Below are positions 48,261-61,110 of a stretch of DNA of 64,000 nucleotides, in pieces. Both the position numbers and the translations under genes were made by a program. How positions within the stretch are numbered: position 1 is the stretch's first letter; the number at the start of each line of letters is the position of its first letter. The stretch comes from Echiichthys vipera (Eukaryota > Chordata > Actinopteri > Perciformes > Trachinidae), in NCBI GenBank assembly GCA_963691815.1, contig OY829646.1, positions 28,611,772 to 28,675,771 of the forward strand, in the 5' to 3' direction. Under the pieces are notes generated by a model. The model saw only the letters and a list, made by a program, of their open reading frames with translations, made no database searches and was not told the origin of the DNA.

Positions 48261-50879
48261 ACAGACAGGCGGCAGTGGTGTAGGGAGATGTTACCCACTG
48301 ATAGGGCTGTCTGAGGAAATGGAGAGAGAGGGATGATGGAAGAGGAGTAGGACACTGTAGGGACACTGTTTGACAGGGATACTGTTTGACTGTACCAGCT
48401 GACCTGTCCTAATTAGCTGCGATGGGAGTGTAATAAGCAAGCTGCCTGCTTTGCTTTAAAAGGGAGGCATGAGTGGGAAACAGGATGTGGGAGGAGGATT
48501 TGATACTACAAGGACAGCATGGATACAGTGAGTAGAGACAGCATGAGATGTGTTCCTTTGACCGCGCAGTAGGTGATGATGAAATTGACTTTTTCCCCAT
48601 TATTTATGGTAGGCAGAAAGAAATCCCCACCCCCACATCACCCTTCAGCTTGTGAATAGCTTAAATAAGGGAAGTCTTTGTCAAGTGCTCTCACACACGC
48701 AAACTCTCGGCACATACACACCCAAACAGTTATGTAAATGCACACCCAGACATATGTACTGTACACAAATAAACCATGTTGAATATTTAATTGCTGCTCA
48801 TCAAACCCTATATTTATATCAGGCTTTTCTTCTCTGCAGGTGTTTATTAATTATACAGTATATGGTGCTGAGGATGTCAGTGAGTCCTCTGAACTTGGAT
48901 GCATGTACACTTTACAGATGTGCAATGATCTTATATATGTTTAGCCTTCTGTTTGGTAGCAGGATATCTTAAAAACTACCTCACAGATTTGAATGACATT
49001 GGTAAATTTAAGGCCAGTGTTGAACTGATGATGTGAACCTTTTATGTCTTTATGCAGCACTCGCAGACTAATTACTCTTTTATATATAATTTCAAAAGAT
49101 TAAAAAAAACTGTTAAAGCTACTAATACAATGTAGCAGGATTCGAGTGTTTTCTAGTTAATCCTTCATTCACATATCTTTCTGCAACCTATAAGTTGGCA
49201 TGTTACCAATTAAGTATTGATGTTTTTTGGAATATTAACTCGTCATGTCAAATATCGAATTTCTGTTGACATAACGACAGTCACAATATATTGTTCTGTT
49301 AATATTTCATATGAATATGCCTCTGTGAATAACGAGCACACTATTTATTCCTTTAGAAATAAGGCTAATGAATTTCACCACCATTGTTTTTCCCATCATT
49401 AGCATTTTCAATTAAACACAGGCGTCAAAACAATAAGCCCAATATATCCTTAAAAAAACAATTTCATATAATTTATTTATGAGTCCTCATTTTGGCATTG
49501 TGTCACGTCCAAGCAAAAGAGGGCGTGACTTTACATTTAATCATCTGTAAAATCAGGAGAAAATGAAATCATTTTATGTTGTTTTGTTGAATAATGAGTT
49601 TTCCACACTGAAACCAAGCAAACTTAATATTCAGACTTTAATCCATCTTTAATATTCCCCCATCTTCCCTTGTGGCAGTGTTAATCTTAAGACTCTAGAA
49701 TTACTGTACTTTCCAAAAGTGTTTCAAGGCTCCACAATCTTAGTCTTTCCTTTTCGCAGCAATTAGTTTTAAATCATGAGTGAACCTTTGATAATAATAA
49801 AAAAAAAAAAATGCAATTCCAAGATTAATTGACTGGTCAGAAGTCAGATCAGATGCCCTTTTCACACTTGCAGCCATGGCAACCTCTTTCCTCCTCACTC
49901 TGGACTTCAATAAACCGTTATCTGACTGTTGTAAAAGGGCATTCTATTCGACATAATTTATATTTCATGGACTGATAAATGCAGACACGTTTTCATATGG
50001 TGGGTAGATGCGTATAACACCTATAATTCAAATCATTCTGAATTTGTATTCAAAATACATCACCATCAGCCTTGACGATCACAGTTCATGGTTATGTATG
50101 TATGCCATTTTTGGTACAAATGGTGCACGTAGGACAGTGCAGTTAATATATAATGCAATTCAGTTTGCAATCGAAAATGCATGTATATTTCGCGGATATT
50201 TATTTTTTTATAATGTACAACTTATTAAATACTTTTGTTATGGCTAACCAAATGTACCTTTTTAGGGGGAAAAGTGTGCACCCATGTGACCAAGACAATA
50301 TAGTATTATAAGTACATGAGATGTGTATCACTCAAATCATTTACATTTTTTCAGAGCTGTCTAAAAATGTGTTTTGAAAAAGATGTTGATTTAAAATAGT
50401 CTTTATATATCTATATATTAGTTATTTCTTCATTGTAAGGTATTGTTTATGTACAGTTTTCGGTTGAAGCAAAAGAAGGACAGAGACAAAGAGAGAAACA
50501 AACAGTTCAGACACAACAATATATGGTTCCTATCTCCCCCTAACCATTGATATATTATGTCCTCAGCTGTAATATTTGTATACAATATATGTGTTATTAT
50601 AATGTATGGTATTCATACATTTCATACCTTTTGGTCAAATGATGAAGAGGTTTATTGCAATATTGCATAAAAAAAACTTGTCCTTAGTAAATGTATATAT
50701 CATTAGTGACAACAACAAATATAATGCATTGATTTACACTTGAATGAATAAAAGGGAGTGGTTGACAATTGTACCTTTATTCCTCCATCCATCCAAACAG
50801 CAAGTACCTTTATTATGTATTGTATAATGTATCCTATAAGCAAGTTAGTGCAGTAAACTAAAGTCTCCATCGAGATGTA

Positions 50880-51110
50880 CTCTTCAGTGGAGAGAGGGCA
50901 TTGTTAATGTGTGATTCTCCACACAATGTTAAACTAATTGTGCAGGTTAATGGACAAACATCTGCTGAGAGAGGGGCTTCATTTGAGAGAATTGTAATTA
51001 GTGGGTTTATAAACATTAATCCAAACAAGTAGCATATGGATGAGCCATGGTTTCATGTGATGCTATCACATCCGTCTGTTTAAACGTTATTAATTAAGGC
51101 TGTCATAGTG
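50880..51110. promoter_or_regulatory. Candidate conserved non-coding element in intron 3
   Basis: Non-repetitive, with TAAACTAATTGTGCAGG, GAATTGTAATTAGTGGG, AAACATTAATCC and CGTTATTAATTAAGGC. Called from texture only. Confidence 0.22.
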
Positions 51111-51614
51111 TGTTTACAAGTGTTATTCCAATGGAGACATGTACTTGTTCTATTCCAGTGAACTCTTTCATAGCAGCATGAGCAGGACTTGATGTACTAC
51201 AGAGCTTCTGTTCACCTACCACCTCGCTGGTTGCATGTTAGCTCTTTTCATCAGTCATCATTATTACAACTATGGAAGTATCTGTTCTTTTTTAATATCA
51301 AACCTTAAAGAAATGATCCAGAGGTCTGTAGCATGGCCTTGGGCAGTAGATTAGAAAAACAAGCAACATCTGAACACACCAGCCAGATGCTCATATTTCT
51401 TCTATTGGGAGCCATTGGACAGAGAAGATTTGTCTCTCTCTGAGCCTTTCATCTTTTCCTGCTCCTCATCTTCTCAGCTCTCCCTGGCCTGTCCCTGGCT
51501 GGGCTGATAGCCTGATTCATGGCAACATCACCAGCTACTTTCTTGCTGTGGAAAATAAGAACCATCAACAATCTGGATTTCTCCAGGACACATCACTCAA
51601 ATTCAAATACGATT

Positions 51615-51658
51615 TGTGTGTGTGTGTGTGTGTGTGTTTGTGTGCGCGCGCGTGCGTG
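51615..51658 (+). repeat. (TG)n/(CG)n microsatellite
   Basis: TG units followed by TGTGCGCGCGCGTGCGTGC. Confidence 0.95.
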
Positions 51659-53812
51659 CTAGATCACCCCATTCTTAGAGGATATGGCGGTATCGCACAG
51701 CAGTGAGGCGATTTGCGGCTAAGCTAGTGGAATCCTGTGGAAAGCCTAAAATCTTGTGGGGTGAAGGGAGGGGAAATATCACAGTCTTAGGATTTCTTCT
51801 CTCTCATTATGGAAGATTTATAGGGATTAGTCTATTTTCTTTAATACATGAAGTTTTATTAAATTCCATTGTTATGATTGTGGTTCATCGAGGGTAATGT
51901 CCATTCTTGTGTCCTTCCTTTTGTGCCCAGTGTGTGTGATATTGGGCTGGACTGGCTGTGGGGTGTGATTTCCACCTCTAAACCTCAGCCCTCCTGCACG
52001 GCGGCTCACCCCTTGATCCTCATTCAGCCGGTGAAGCCTATCTCAAGCACTGTGGCACTGCAGCTTTGGAGAGGACTGATGAATATCTCGGACTCTTACT
52101 ACTTTGGCTATAAATCTGTGGCATTATCCCTTCACCCTTGTAGCTACACTGAATAGTTATGGAATGTTTATGGAAGCAATGAGTAAAAATATGTCTTATT
52201 TCACTCGAAGCACCATTACAACCTCTCATCATAGCATGATTGGACTCATCTTTAAAAAACTACATTAGATCGAGTTGAGAGTGCATTTCCCTTGCAGTAA
52301 GTGCTGCTGCCCCTAAATGCACAGATGCATTTCTCACCCATCCTCACAACCCTCTGTAATGAGAACATTACAGAGTATTAATCCAAGTGGGTGGTCACTC
52401 ACATAAGACATAAAAAAAAAACACACTCAGCCATTAAATGCTGTGGAAATGTTATTCAAGGTCCATTAAAAAATGTAGGCATACTGAGTATGAGGATTAA
52501 TCCAGAGTCCTAGAGATTTAAAGTGAAACACTCTTCTGTTCTCTATATTGTTAAAGTTTCATCTACTGTTGGGTCCAGGAAACCCTTAGTGATATTATTA
52601 TGTCTCGCTTTTATTTTTATTTTTGTCAGGTCTCTGGGAAATGGATTTTACATGCACAGTATTAATGTTTAATGCTGACCTGTGGGTCTAGCTAAAGATA
52701 CATTCTGTTAAGTTCTTGTTAGAATCCTAACCTGCAGATTCTTTGAATGTGTTTTCTAGAATGACTCATTTGTATGCAATAGAACACAAAAAGTCAGGCT
52801 GGGCAGTTTGATGAGTTTGCATATTTTATGTTTGCAGTGTATACATGCACACAGACTTGCTTGCTGTAAACACACTAGTAACCTACAAAAAACACCCAGA
52901 CTCTGAGAGTCAACTGAAAAAAAACTGCCAAACTTGTTCTACCACACAAATGTAAGCTATATTCCCTAATGCAACAACAAGAGAGAAATCCCAGAGTATT
53001 TATCAGCTCTATCATCAGGACAGACATTTTCCTGCTCCCAGTTGTTCCCTTTGTAATCACATGAACCTTGTAGATGTGGCATCTGTGCTTTAAATGAAAT
53101 TAATTAACATTGTGTGGCTGAGCCCCATGGCAGTGCAGCCTACATGCTTTTGTTGTTGCTATTTTCCCAGGCATGAACATCTCATTGAAAAGCTTAGTTA
53201 AATGTGTGATTATAGAAAACATAATAAGAACATTATCATAACTTTTGATGCTGATGTATTTTAAGATAGAAGCTCTGGCACGGGAATCAGAGAGTGGAGA
53301 TGTTCCTGCCATTTTTCAGCTTATGGGTGGTGTCAAGTGAGCTTTTACTGAAAACAACAAACAGGCTCAGAATCAGTGCTGTGCAGCCTCATGTTTGTCT
53401 GTGTGTCGATTAGCTGACATAAATAACTCCCGTGAGCAATCCAAGGCTCCTCTGTGTCAAGATGAGTGTTTAAAAGTAAGCTACTGCTATTCATTTGCAC
53501 TGGCCTTGTGCATGTGTTTTTTGCTACACCAATAATATCATGGTGGCAGAGAAATTACTCCCTTTCTAAGGGTGAAATGAGAAACCACAATACAAGTTAG
53601 TTTGTTGTCACAGCACTGCTCTAAAAGTATGTGTGACAGAGCAGCAGAAGAGCTGTTCCAGTGTCTGCTCTCAGTGGGTGAAACATGTTGTCCAGCACAG
53701 CAGTAGGGAGGATACTACGGAGCAGATTATAATGATACAGAACATCGTCACTTCCTGGACCCGAGCCACTCCACTGCCATCTGTCCTCTGTCCATGGACT
53801 GCCGGGGCGTGT

Positions 53813-53849
53813 GTGTGCGTCTGCGCGTGTGCGTGTGCGTGTGCATGTG

Positions 53850-53891
<42 letters not shown>
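53813..53891 (+). repeat. Compound (TGCG)n/(TG)n microsatellite
   Basis: GTGTGCGT-type units followed by about 19 TG units. Confidence 0.95.
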
Positions 53892-53894
<3 letters not shown>

Positions 53895-54959
53895 TCTAGA
53901 CATTAACCACACTCTTCCACATATGCTTTTCTAGCCTCTTTTACTTCCTACCTATCCTTTTCAGTCACATACATCATCATTCTTACCCCTTTCAGCACAG
54001 ATTAATATGTCTTGAAAATGTCATTTGTATCAAATTTGATGATTGTTTAAACAATGTATCAAGTAAAAATATCAAAAAACGTACTGCTTCTGATTTTTAA
54101 ACATTTAAATGAGAATACATTGGTTAGTTAATTGGTATTAATAGGTAAAATATTCGTTAATTAATGGTACAAAAAATGGATTGATAAACAGTGAGAAGTT
54201 GTTTTGTCCTAGTAGACTTCTGTCGATATTGTAACAGTTAAAGCAATGCTGCCATCTGTAGTTTTTGTCTCTTGAGTTGGATCTGTTTCAGGCCGCAAGA
54301 AACGGATCTAAGTCCATGTCATAAAATAAATGAAACATTACAAAGACATGTACCAGTTAGAATATAGTCTTCATATTCTGGTGCTAGAATAAAGATTAAA
54401 CCTCTGAATTGTACTTTTATACATCATTGTTACATGTTTGCAGTAAAATGCTGTAATGCGGAGTGCCACGACAAATCCAAGCCTTCACTAGCTGTGGTAA
54501 ATTTTGTATTTTTAATGAGCTGAAGGTTATTTCATGCTTTATCCTTACCTAACTATATCTAGATTATTATATCAAGTCAAGCGACATTCAACTTTATTAC
54601 AAGGAGAAGGATGGTGACATATGAGTACTTGACTGACAATGATGTATTACATATGAGAATCTTAATACCTGTAACATGTTCTCACAATTAGAGGAGTTAT
54701 TTCTCTTATCAACTGATAACAATGATGTGTGATGCTTATTCAATTAGTTTTACATTTGACTGCATATTTTCAATACTAGAACAGTTACTTTAAAAATAAT
54801 TTATTTTGTATAACTCAGTAACTGTGTACCATTCTTTTCCCTCTATGCTCAGTACAAGTGGCATGCTACTGACAATGAAAAATTTACAAACCTAGATCCA
54901 GTGGAAAAGTAGCATCAGTAAGTGTGCAATTATATCAATATGTTTTCTATGGGTTTGGT

Positions 54960-55145
54960 GGGACCATAGATAAAATTGAGTCTTCCATGCGTTTCTGAAG
55001 AGCCGATGTGAAGCTTAATGTGGGTGGCTCTGGCCATCAGCGCCTGACACTGCCTAATTTCAGTTTTATCCAGAAATAAGCAAGTGGAGCATGGATGGAG
55101 CTGAGATGCAAATGAAGCCTACAGTCTATGCTAGCCAACTTGTGA
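54960..55145. promoter_or_regulatory. Candidate conserved non-coding element in intron 3
   Basis: A non-repetitive block with GTGGCTCTGGCCATCAGCGC, CTGCCTAATTTCAGTTTTAT and GAGCTGAGATGCAAATGAAG, which includes a perfect octamer ATGCAAAT. Called by motif and texture only. Confidence 0.27.
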
Positions 55146-56539
55146 TGGCACCTACCCTTTACTCAAAGCAGCCATGCCCTTAATTATACAGAATTTTAAG
55201 CCTAAAATATAATTTAAACAGATGTGTTGTATAAAAAAAATCTTCCACCCTACAGTTTTCATGAATGGAGAAATTTTATATAAAGAGACCATAAACGTTT
55301 TTTGTACCAGGGTAATTGCGTTTGAAAACAACCTCAGGTGGCCATTCATGGAAATGCAGCCCCAGAGGTTGCTGCTTGGCTTGGAGAGCCAATCGGCTGA
55401 TTATTTTCGGGTTAGTTTTCTGAGGTTTGGATCACACAATGCTGTTGTTTGACAAATATTGTGCCTGGTACTACTTTATTGGACGCAGCGATATTATTAA
55501 TTGCAAAAACTTCTAGTTTGATCAATTCTATAAAGGCAGTTACAAACAAGTAATAGTTCAGCTCTGACTATGTGACAATGAAATGCCTGATTAAAGTTTC
55601 CTTAGACAGTTAATGCAGCACAACTTCCACTGAATCTGTATGATACAAGCGAAAGGACACTTTGTCCAGGCTGTTCCTTTTGCTGATGTGAATGAATATT
55701 TGTGGTACCCTGGGGCATTGTTTCCCCATGTTACACCGCATCAGGAACCAGAGAGATAAATGGGCCTAGCCTGTCTAAGGCATCAGGACTTCTTCTCTGC
55801 TCAACCATAACTAGTAATGTCCTTTTTGTCCACTGCCTGCAGTGCTATAGATAATGGAGTATTTGAAGAAAAAGGAAATGCTAAAACAAAGAGATGGGAT
55901 GTGGTTTATGCGATTACAGTGGATGGGATGATCAGAAATGTCAGGAAAGAGGACAAATTGGATATGTGAAAGGGTATATACTACCATACTTGTATTAAAT
56001 AAATACTAACTCAGATAAGTAGATTGAAAGAATAAAAATCAAAGAAACAAGGCCACAGTGAAGGAAGGATGGAAGAAACGTGGCAACTATTTGATGAGTG
56101 ATCAGATGATGAGAAGAAGCTCATGGATGGATGGATAGATGAAGAGGGGCAGGACAACGGGCAGGCTCCATGGGAGGTTGGCTTAAGTAGCATGAGGCCT
56201 GGCTTCCTACAGTCCCAAAGCCATCAGTTCAAAAAAAAAAAAAAATTGTCAACGTCAACATATACCCTGATAAGACACACCAGTCACACATACACACACC
56301 CACCAGTGTGTCCCTGTCATTAGGCCGAACCCTGCAGATGTAATGAATATTCGTTAAAGCATTTGCACCATAAATAGTGCTTTGTGGTATTTGTGGATGG
56401 CAAATACAAGCTTGCTGTATGAATTTGTCAAATATCTCTGTTACACATGTGGCACTGTACCACAGCTTTCTCATAGTGATGCAGATTGAGAGAGAGAATG
56501 TGTGCATGTGTGTTCCGTTGGGTATGTGAGGATGACGAC

Positions 56540-56730
56540 TGGGAGTGTTTTTCTCTGATAACCTCAGTTTGTTACTTTTTGATCCTGCTAAATTAAGATA
56601 AGGGGCTTGGTTAATTAAACTGTCACATGGCTATACCTTGAGGAATTGCGAGGCCAACACAGCTTTAATTGGGTGGCTGCTATTGTCCCTGTGCTACCTC
56701 CCTTCTTCGGGAAACAGCCCTACAGAGAGG
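56540..56730. promoter_or_regulatory. Candidate conserved non-coding element in intron 3
   Basis: Non-repetitive, with CTAAATTAAGATAAGG, CTTGGTTAATTAAACTGTCA and CAGCTTTAATTGGGTGGCTG followed by CTATTGTCCC (SOX-like). Called by motif and texture only. Confidence 0.25.
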
Positions 56731-57582
56731 AAAAACACCCTCACGGTGACTGGCACTGGATAGAAGAGATGAAGGAATGACGATGTTTGACATTTTAATG
56801 GAGAGGGGTGGGGTAAAGACATGGTGATCTGATCTTAAGTGTGTACAAACTTATTAGACCCACTGAACCTAAATATAATTCAAGCCATTTAATCTATTAT
56901 ATTGTGGACATATGATGCTGAAAATGGCTCCATAACAGGGTGGAAACCAGGTGAGACTTAGGGGAATAGTTAGGCTTTTTTGAAGTGGAGCTGTATGAGG
57001 TACTATAGTGTATTACCTACACTAGATCATGGTTAGAACACTACCATTTTCACGAAGCACTGTGGACGGGGGCAGTAGCTGCACCAAAATGTCACCTTAA
57101 AAAAGGCCCACTAAATATTTTTATCAGTTTAAGTGCACAATATATTTAGAATATTTTCATGACTTTACCTTGGCCATCAGACAGCCCTTCCTTTTGTCAT
57201 TACATTTTCTCAATGTATTCCTTCACATAGGCACATCTGTGCCACACACCTTTTCCGCAGTTTATAGAATGAACAAACACGAGAAGATAGAAATGAGTGA
57301 TTATGGCAGCAGCGACGGAATGCCATTCACTATGGACACAAGAGGTTCCCTTTATGTAGAGTATGTAGATTAAGAACTTTTGCAGAGGTAGACTTTGTCA
57401 TAGCTGAAAGAGAGAGAGAGGAAAGGTAGTGAAAATATTCTTAATATAGCATTAACTGAAATGGGACCTTTTGGTGGCGAAAATAAGTTTAGCATAATTT
57501 AGCATGTCTGAATCTCCAAACTGGCAGCGTGCTAACAATCATCTATTGTAGGTAACACACAGACTATCGATAAGTAAATTAT

Positions 57583-58056
57583 TTAAAGCTGCAGTCGGCA
57601 AGTCTGGCAGATCAAGTTAACTCAGTCCAATTTCTAACGTTTACAATGCTCCAACCCCTCCCCCACTACCACAGAGCTCCTCCTTTCCCTCCCATCGAGT
57701 GCTCATCAGTGCGCGTGTCTTCTCTCATCGATAAACAACACGGAGAACACGCTACATGGAGGTAGGCTGGCTAACTTACTCATAGATAGCAATTGCTAAC
57801 GTCATTTAGCATAACATGCGTGGGGGGTGGGGGGGGGGGGTCTGTGGCGTGAGCACGGAATGTGAACTGCGCTGAGTGGACAGAATGATAGGGGCGTGAA
57901 GAGTTTTTGCAAAACAAACAACAAGCTCTAGGTGCACGTAGAGGCGTGTTGTTTTTTTTTTTTTTTCTAAAACCAGATGATTTATGTTGTTCTATCAGAG
58001 CATAGTATCGGCTTCAGTGAATATGATCAAACAAATGTTGCAGACTGCGACTTTAA
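57583..58056. mobile_element. MITE with TTAAAG-type terminal inverted repeats
   Basis: The left terminus TTAAAGCTGCAGTCGGCAAG and right terminus TTGCAGACTGCGACTTTAA are inverted copies with about three mismatches over 19 bases. The interior is non-coding and contains a G-rich run (57821-57840) and a T run (57951-57966). The terminal TTAA could be a target-site duplication of the piggyBac kind or simply part of the TIR. I recognise TTAAAGSTGCAGT termini from fish repeats. Confidence 0.75.
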
Positions 58057-60423
58057 GATGAGGAGTTTTAATTGCTGCTTCGGTATGCATGGAGGAGAGT
58101 TGTATAATTTTCTGGACATTGCAGTACTCTCTGCTGCATTAGTTGTAAGGCAATTCTCCAAATCCCCACAGACAATGTCAGCAAGCTTAAGATGCATCTT
58201 TAATTATCAGCAACCAATTAACAGCTGACCTCACCATCCCACCTCAAACCACAACAAAGATCTATTATGGAGATTTAGAAGGCTTGCAGTGTAAACAACT
58301 AAGTATGATGGATCTTCATACAGAGCTTATGGATGTTTGCACCTCCTCTTTCGGTTTACGCACACACACATTGATATTCAGACCACGGCGAGGCAGAGGG
58401 TTTGGATGTGTTACAGATGTGTAGGTTTTTTTCTGTAACAGGTTTTAAAGATAACACTACCCAGGACACCACTCAACCTACTGTAGATGTGTTTCTTAGC
58501 ATTCACTTGTGTTTTCAGATTTTATTGTTAGAATTAGCTGTTGCAAGTTTAAAAGCACTTGGTAAACTATCTGTTATTTTTGCTGAAATGTATTACACTA
58601 CAAATGAAATAGAACATGATTTATTCTAAGGCACCACAGAATGCATCAAATGAATTAAAATATCTGCAGCTATATCTGATATAGTTTTAGAACTAAAATT
58701 ATGGAATTTTCCAAACATTCAACACAAGGTTGTGGCTGCTGGAGGAAGTATCCTCAATAGGGGATTCATTCAGGGGGGATGTTTTGAAAACAGTTGTCCA
58801 TCTGTCCCTGAAGGTGATCAAAATCTCCCTTGATTAACAAGTGGGATATCTGGTTGATGGTCCCCTGTGCCACCTCTCATCCCCTCCATCAAGAAAGAAG
58901 ATGACGTTTTTAGCCGAGGGATAAATTAGTTCCCCAGAATGTGATAATGCTGCTCAGGATGATCATGTGGATGAGAGCTAGTTTGGGTGTGCACATGGCT
59001 GTGGGTCCGTGCCTGCGTGCTGGTGCTCAAAAGAGAGGAGGCAGACAATGGCAGAGCAAGCCAGTGAATTAGTACACAGAGACTGACTGAAAAAACACAT
59101 TGGCTGTTGCTGTATCCAGGCAACCACATCAGAATTCAAGACATATCAAACAACAGGTGATGCCACGATTTTCCTTTTTCAGCTTTGAGCTGCTAAATTA
59201 TGACCAACTCTATTCAAATATGAATTATAATCCACCAATGTCAATTGATCGGTAAATTAATCATATCACGTGGTATACAAAGCCCTATTTCATTTGGACA
59301 CATTTGCAGTGTAAAATGTAGTCCACACATTTAGATGCAGTGGATTTTTTTGCAAATAACTTACTTTTCTTTGCAAGTCACAAGCAGTTTGTGAAATGAC
59401 AGTGAGCTTAAGCCCTGCTAGATCTCATTTTAGTTTTAAGTTCCGCATGGTCTCTTCCCACCCTGATCCGTGTCTGGTGTTAGTGTCCAGCTGTTCCGTC
59501 AGCACGACAAGTGGTTCAGGAAACTCCCTCATTGTTCACTGACCAATCGCAAACACACCAGAGTGCTGTCACCGAGCATTTTCCACCAAGTGGTTTGCAT
59601 TCGCCTGCACCTGTGGTTTTAACCCAGAGGGCAGGGGATGTGTTGGGTGTGGGTGGAAAGGCCGTCAGGGCAGTCATGGTTGGGATTAGGCTGTCTTTCT
59701 GTCTGTTGAGATTAAACAAAATAGATTCATTGGGCGTTTCCCCCATTTTATTGTGTTTTCCTTAAAATGCATCAGATGACAGCTGAGCCTTAACACCAGA
59801 TGCATTTTTGTAATTTGCATGAACTCATTGGAGCTTGGAGGCAACTTACGGTTGTGTGTGCTTGTGTGCATGTATGCATCCATGCATGTGTGCGTGCCTG
59901 TGCTATGTAATTTGACAAGCAAATGAAGAACTTGTCCAAACAGTCGACCAGACATGACTGGAAACAGCCTGTGCTGCATTCATGGAAATTTGGCACTCAA
60001 ACCAACTCAACAGTTGTAGCATTTAGTTGTACAACATTTACTGGAATTTTAAGAAATTACACTAACTGCCTTCACTAACTTATAACATGTAACACAGTGT
60101 CATGCTGCAGTAGAGAGTCTACTGTGGAGAGTTACTAGAATAGATATACTCTTCACTGCAGTGCTTTGCTAGCCTGGATTGTGAATCTTATCAAGCGCTG
60201 TGGTAGTGGATTTAGTGTGTATGTGTGTGTGGATGCTGCTGAGTGTGTGTGCCTCCATGTGTGTGTCCAGGCCCCTCTGGAGTCCATTAATCCCAAATCT
60301 AACAGACTTACTGCAGAGGCATCCTGTGATGTGTGCTGAATCCCTCTCTGGAATATTGGATGTTTCTTCCATAATATTCGCTTTCCTTTCTCCCATCAGG
60401 ACTTCACTGTTTTGTGCCTCCCC

Positions 60424-60426
<3 letters not shown>

Positions 60427-60488
<62 letters not shown>

Positions 60489-60508
60489 AGCACACACACA
60501 CAAACACA

Positions 60509-60552
<44 letters not shown>
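60427..60552 (+). repeat. Interrupted (CA)n microsatellite
   Basis: Two long CA blocks separated by GCACAAGCAC, CACAAACACACTCACAC-type interruptions; frames across it are artefacts. Confidence 0.97.
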
Positions 60553-60555
<3 letters not shown>

Positions 60556-61009
60556 GATGCCAGGATTGTCCACAAGGACAGGTGGATGCCATGTTATGAG
60601 TTTGTTTACAATTCAGGTGTGTTTTTACCAGTTCTCTGATCTGTAATTTTACATCTCTGAGCTCTTTTAATCCTATTCTTATCTGGTGTAAGCCTTCTAA
60701 TCTTTGACCCTAATCTTAAACCACCGCATAGAATGGGACAGCATGGATTGAGGATAGTTGTTTTTCTCACCTTCAAATTCAATGCATACATTTGTCAGAG
60801 AGAGCTGGGGCCCTCTAGCCTCTGGGTTTTTGTAAGAGGTATTTATTGCTATATATTTCTATTTATTTGTGTTTTATTGCAGTGGCCTGGACTTGAACCC
60901 AGCCTATTTTAAAGCCTCATGCTCATAACCCGGCAGTCTCAGGAGTGAAACTGATTGAGAGGCAAAGAAAGTATAATTTAGATAGTGAGATGGAAAACAC
61001 ATTTCTATT

Positions 61010-61110
61010 TGAAATGATTATCCCCCCTGACGGCTAGACTAATAGACCGTTATTGCATTTCCGTCAGTTTCTTTTAATCTAATCATATTTATAAACACAC
61101 GAGTGAGAGT
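61010..61110. promoter_or_regulatory. Candidate conserved non-coding element with CTGACGG/CCGTCAG pair
   Basis: Non-repetitive sequence with inverted heptamers CTGACGG (61027-61033) and CCGTCAG (61061-61067) around ACTAATAGACCGTTATTGC, followed by TTTTAATCTAATCATATTTA. Called by texture only. Confidence 0.22.
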
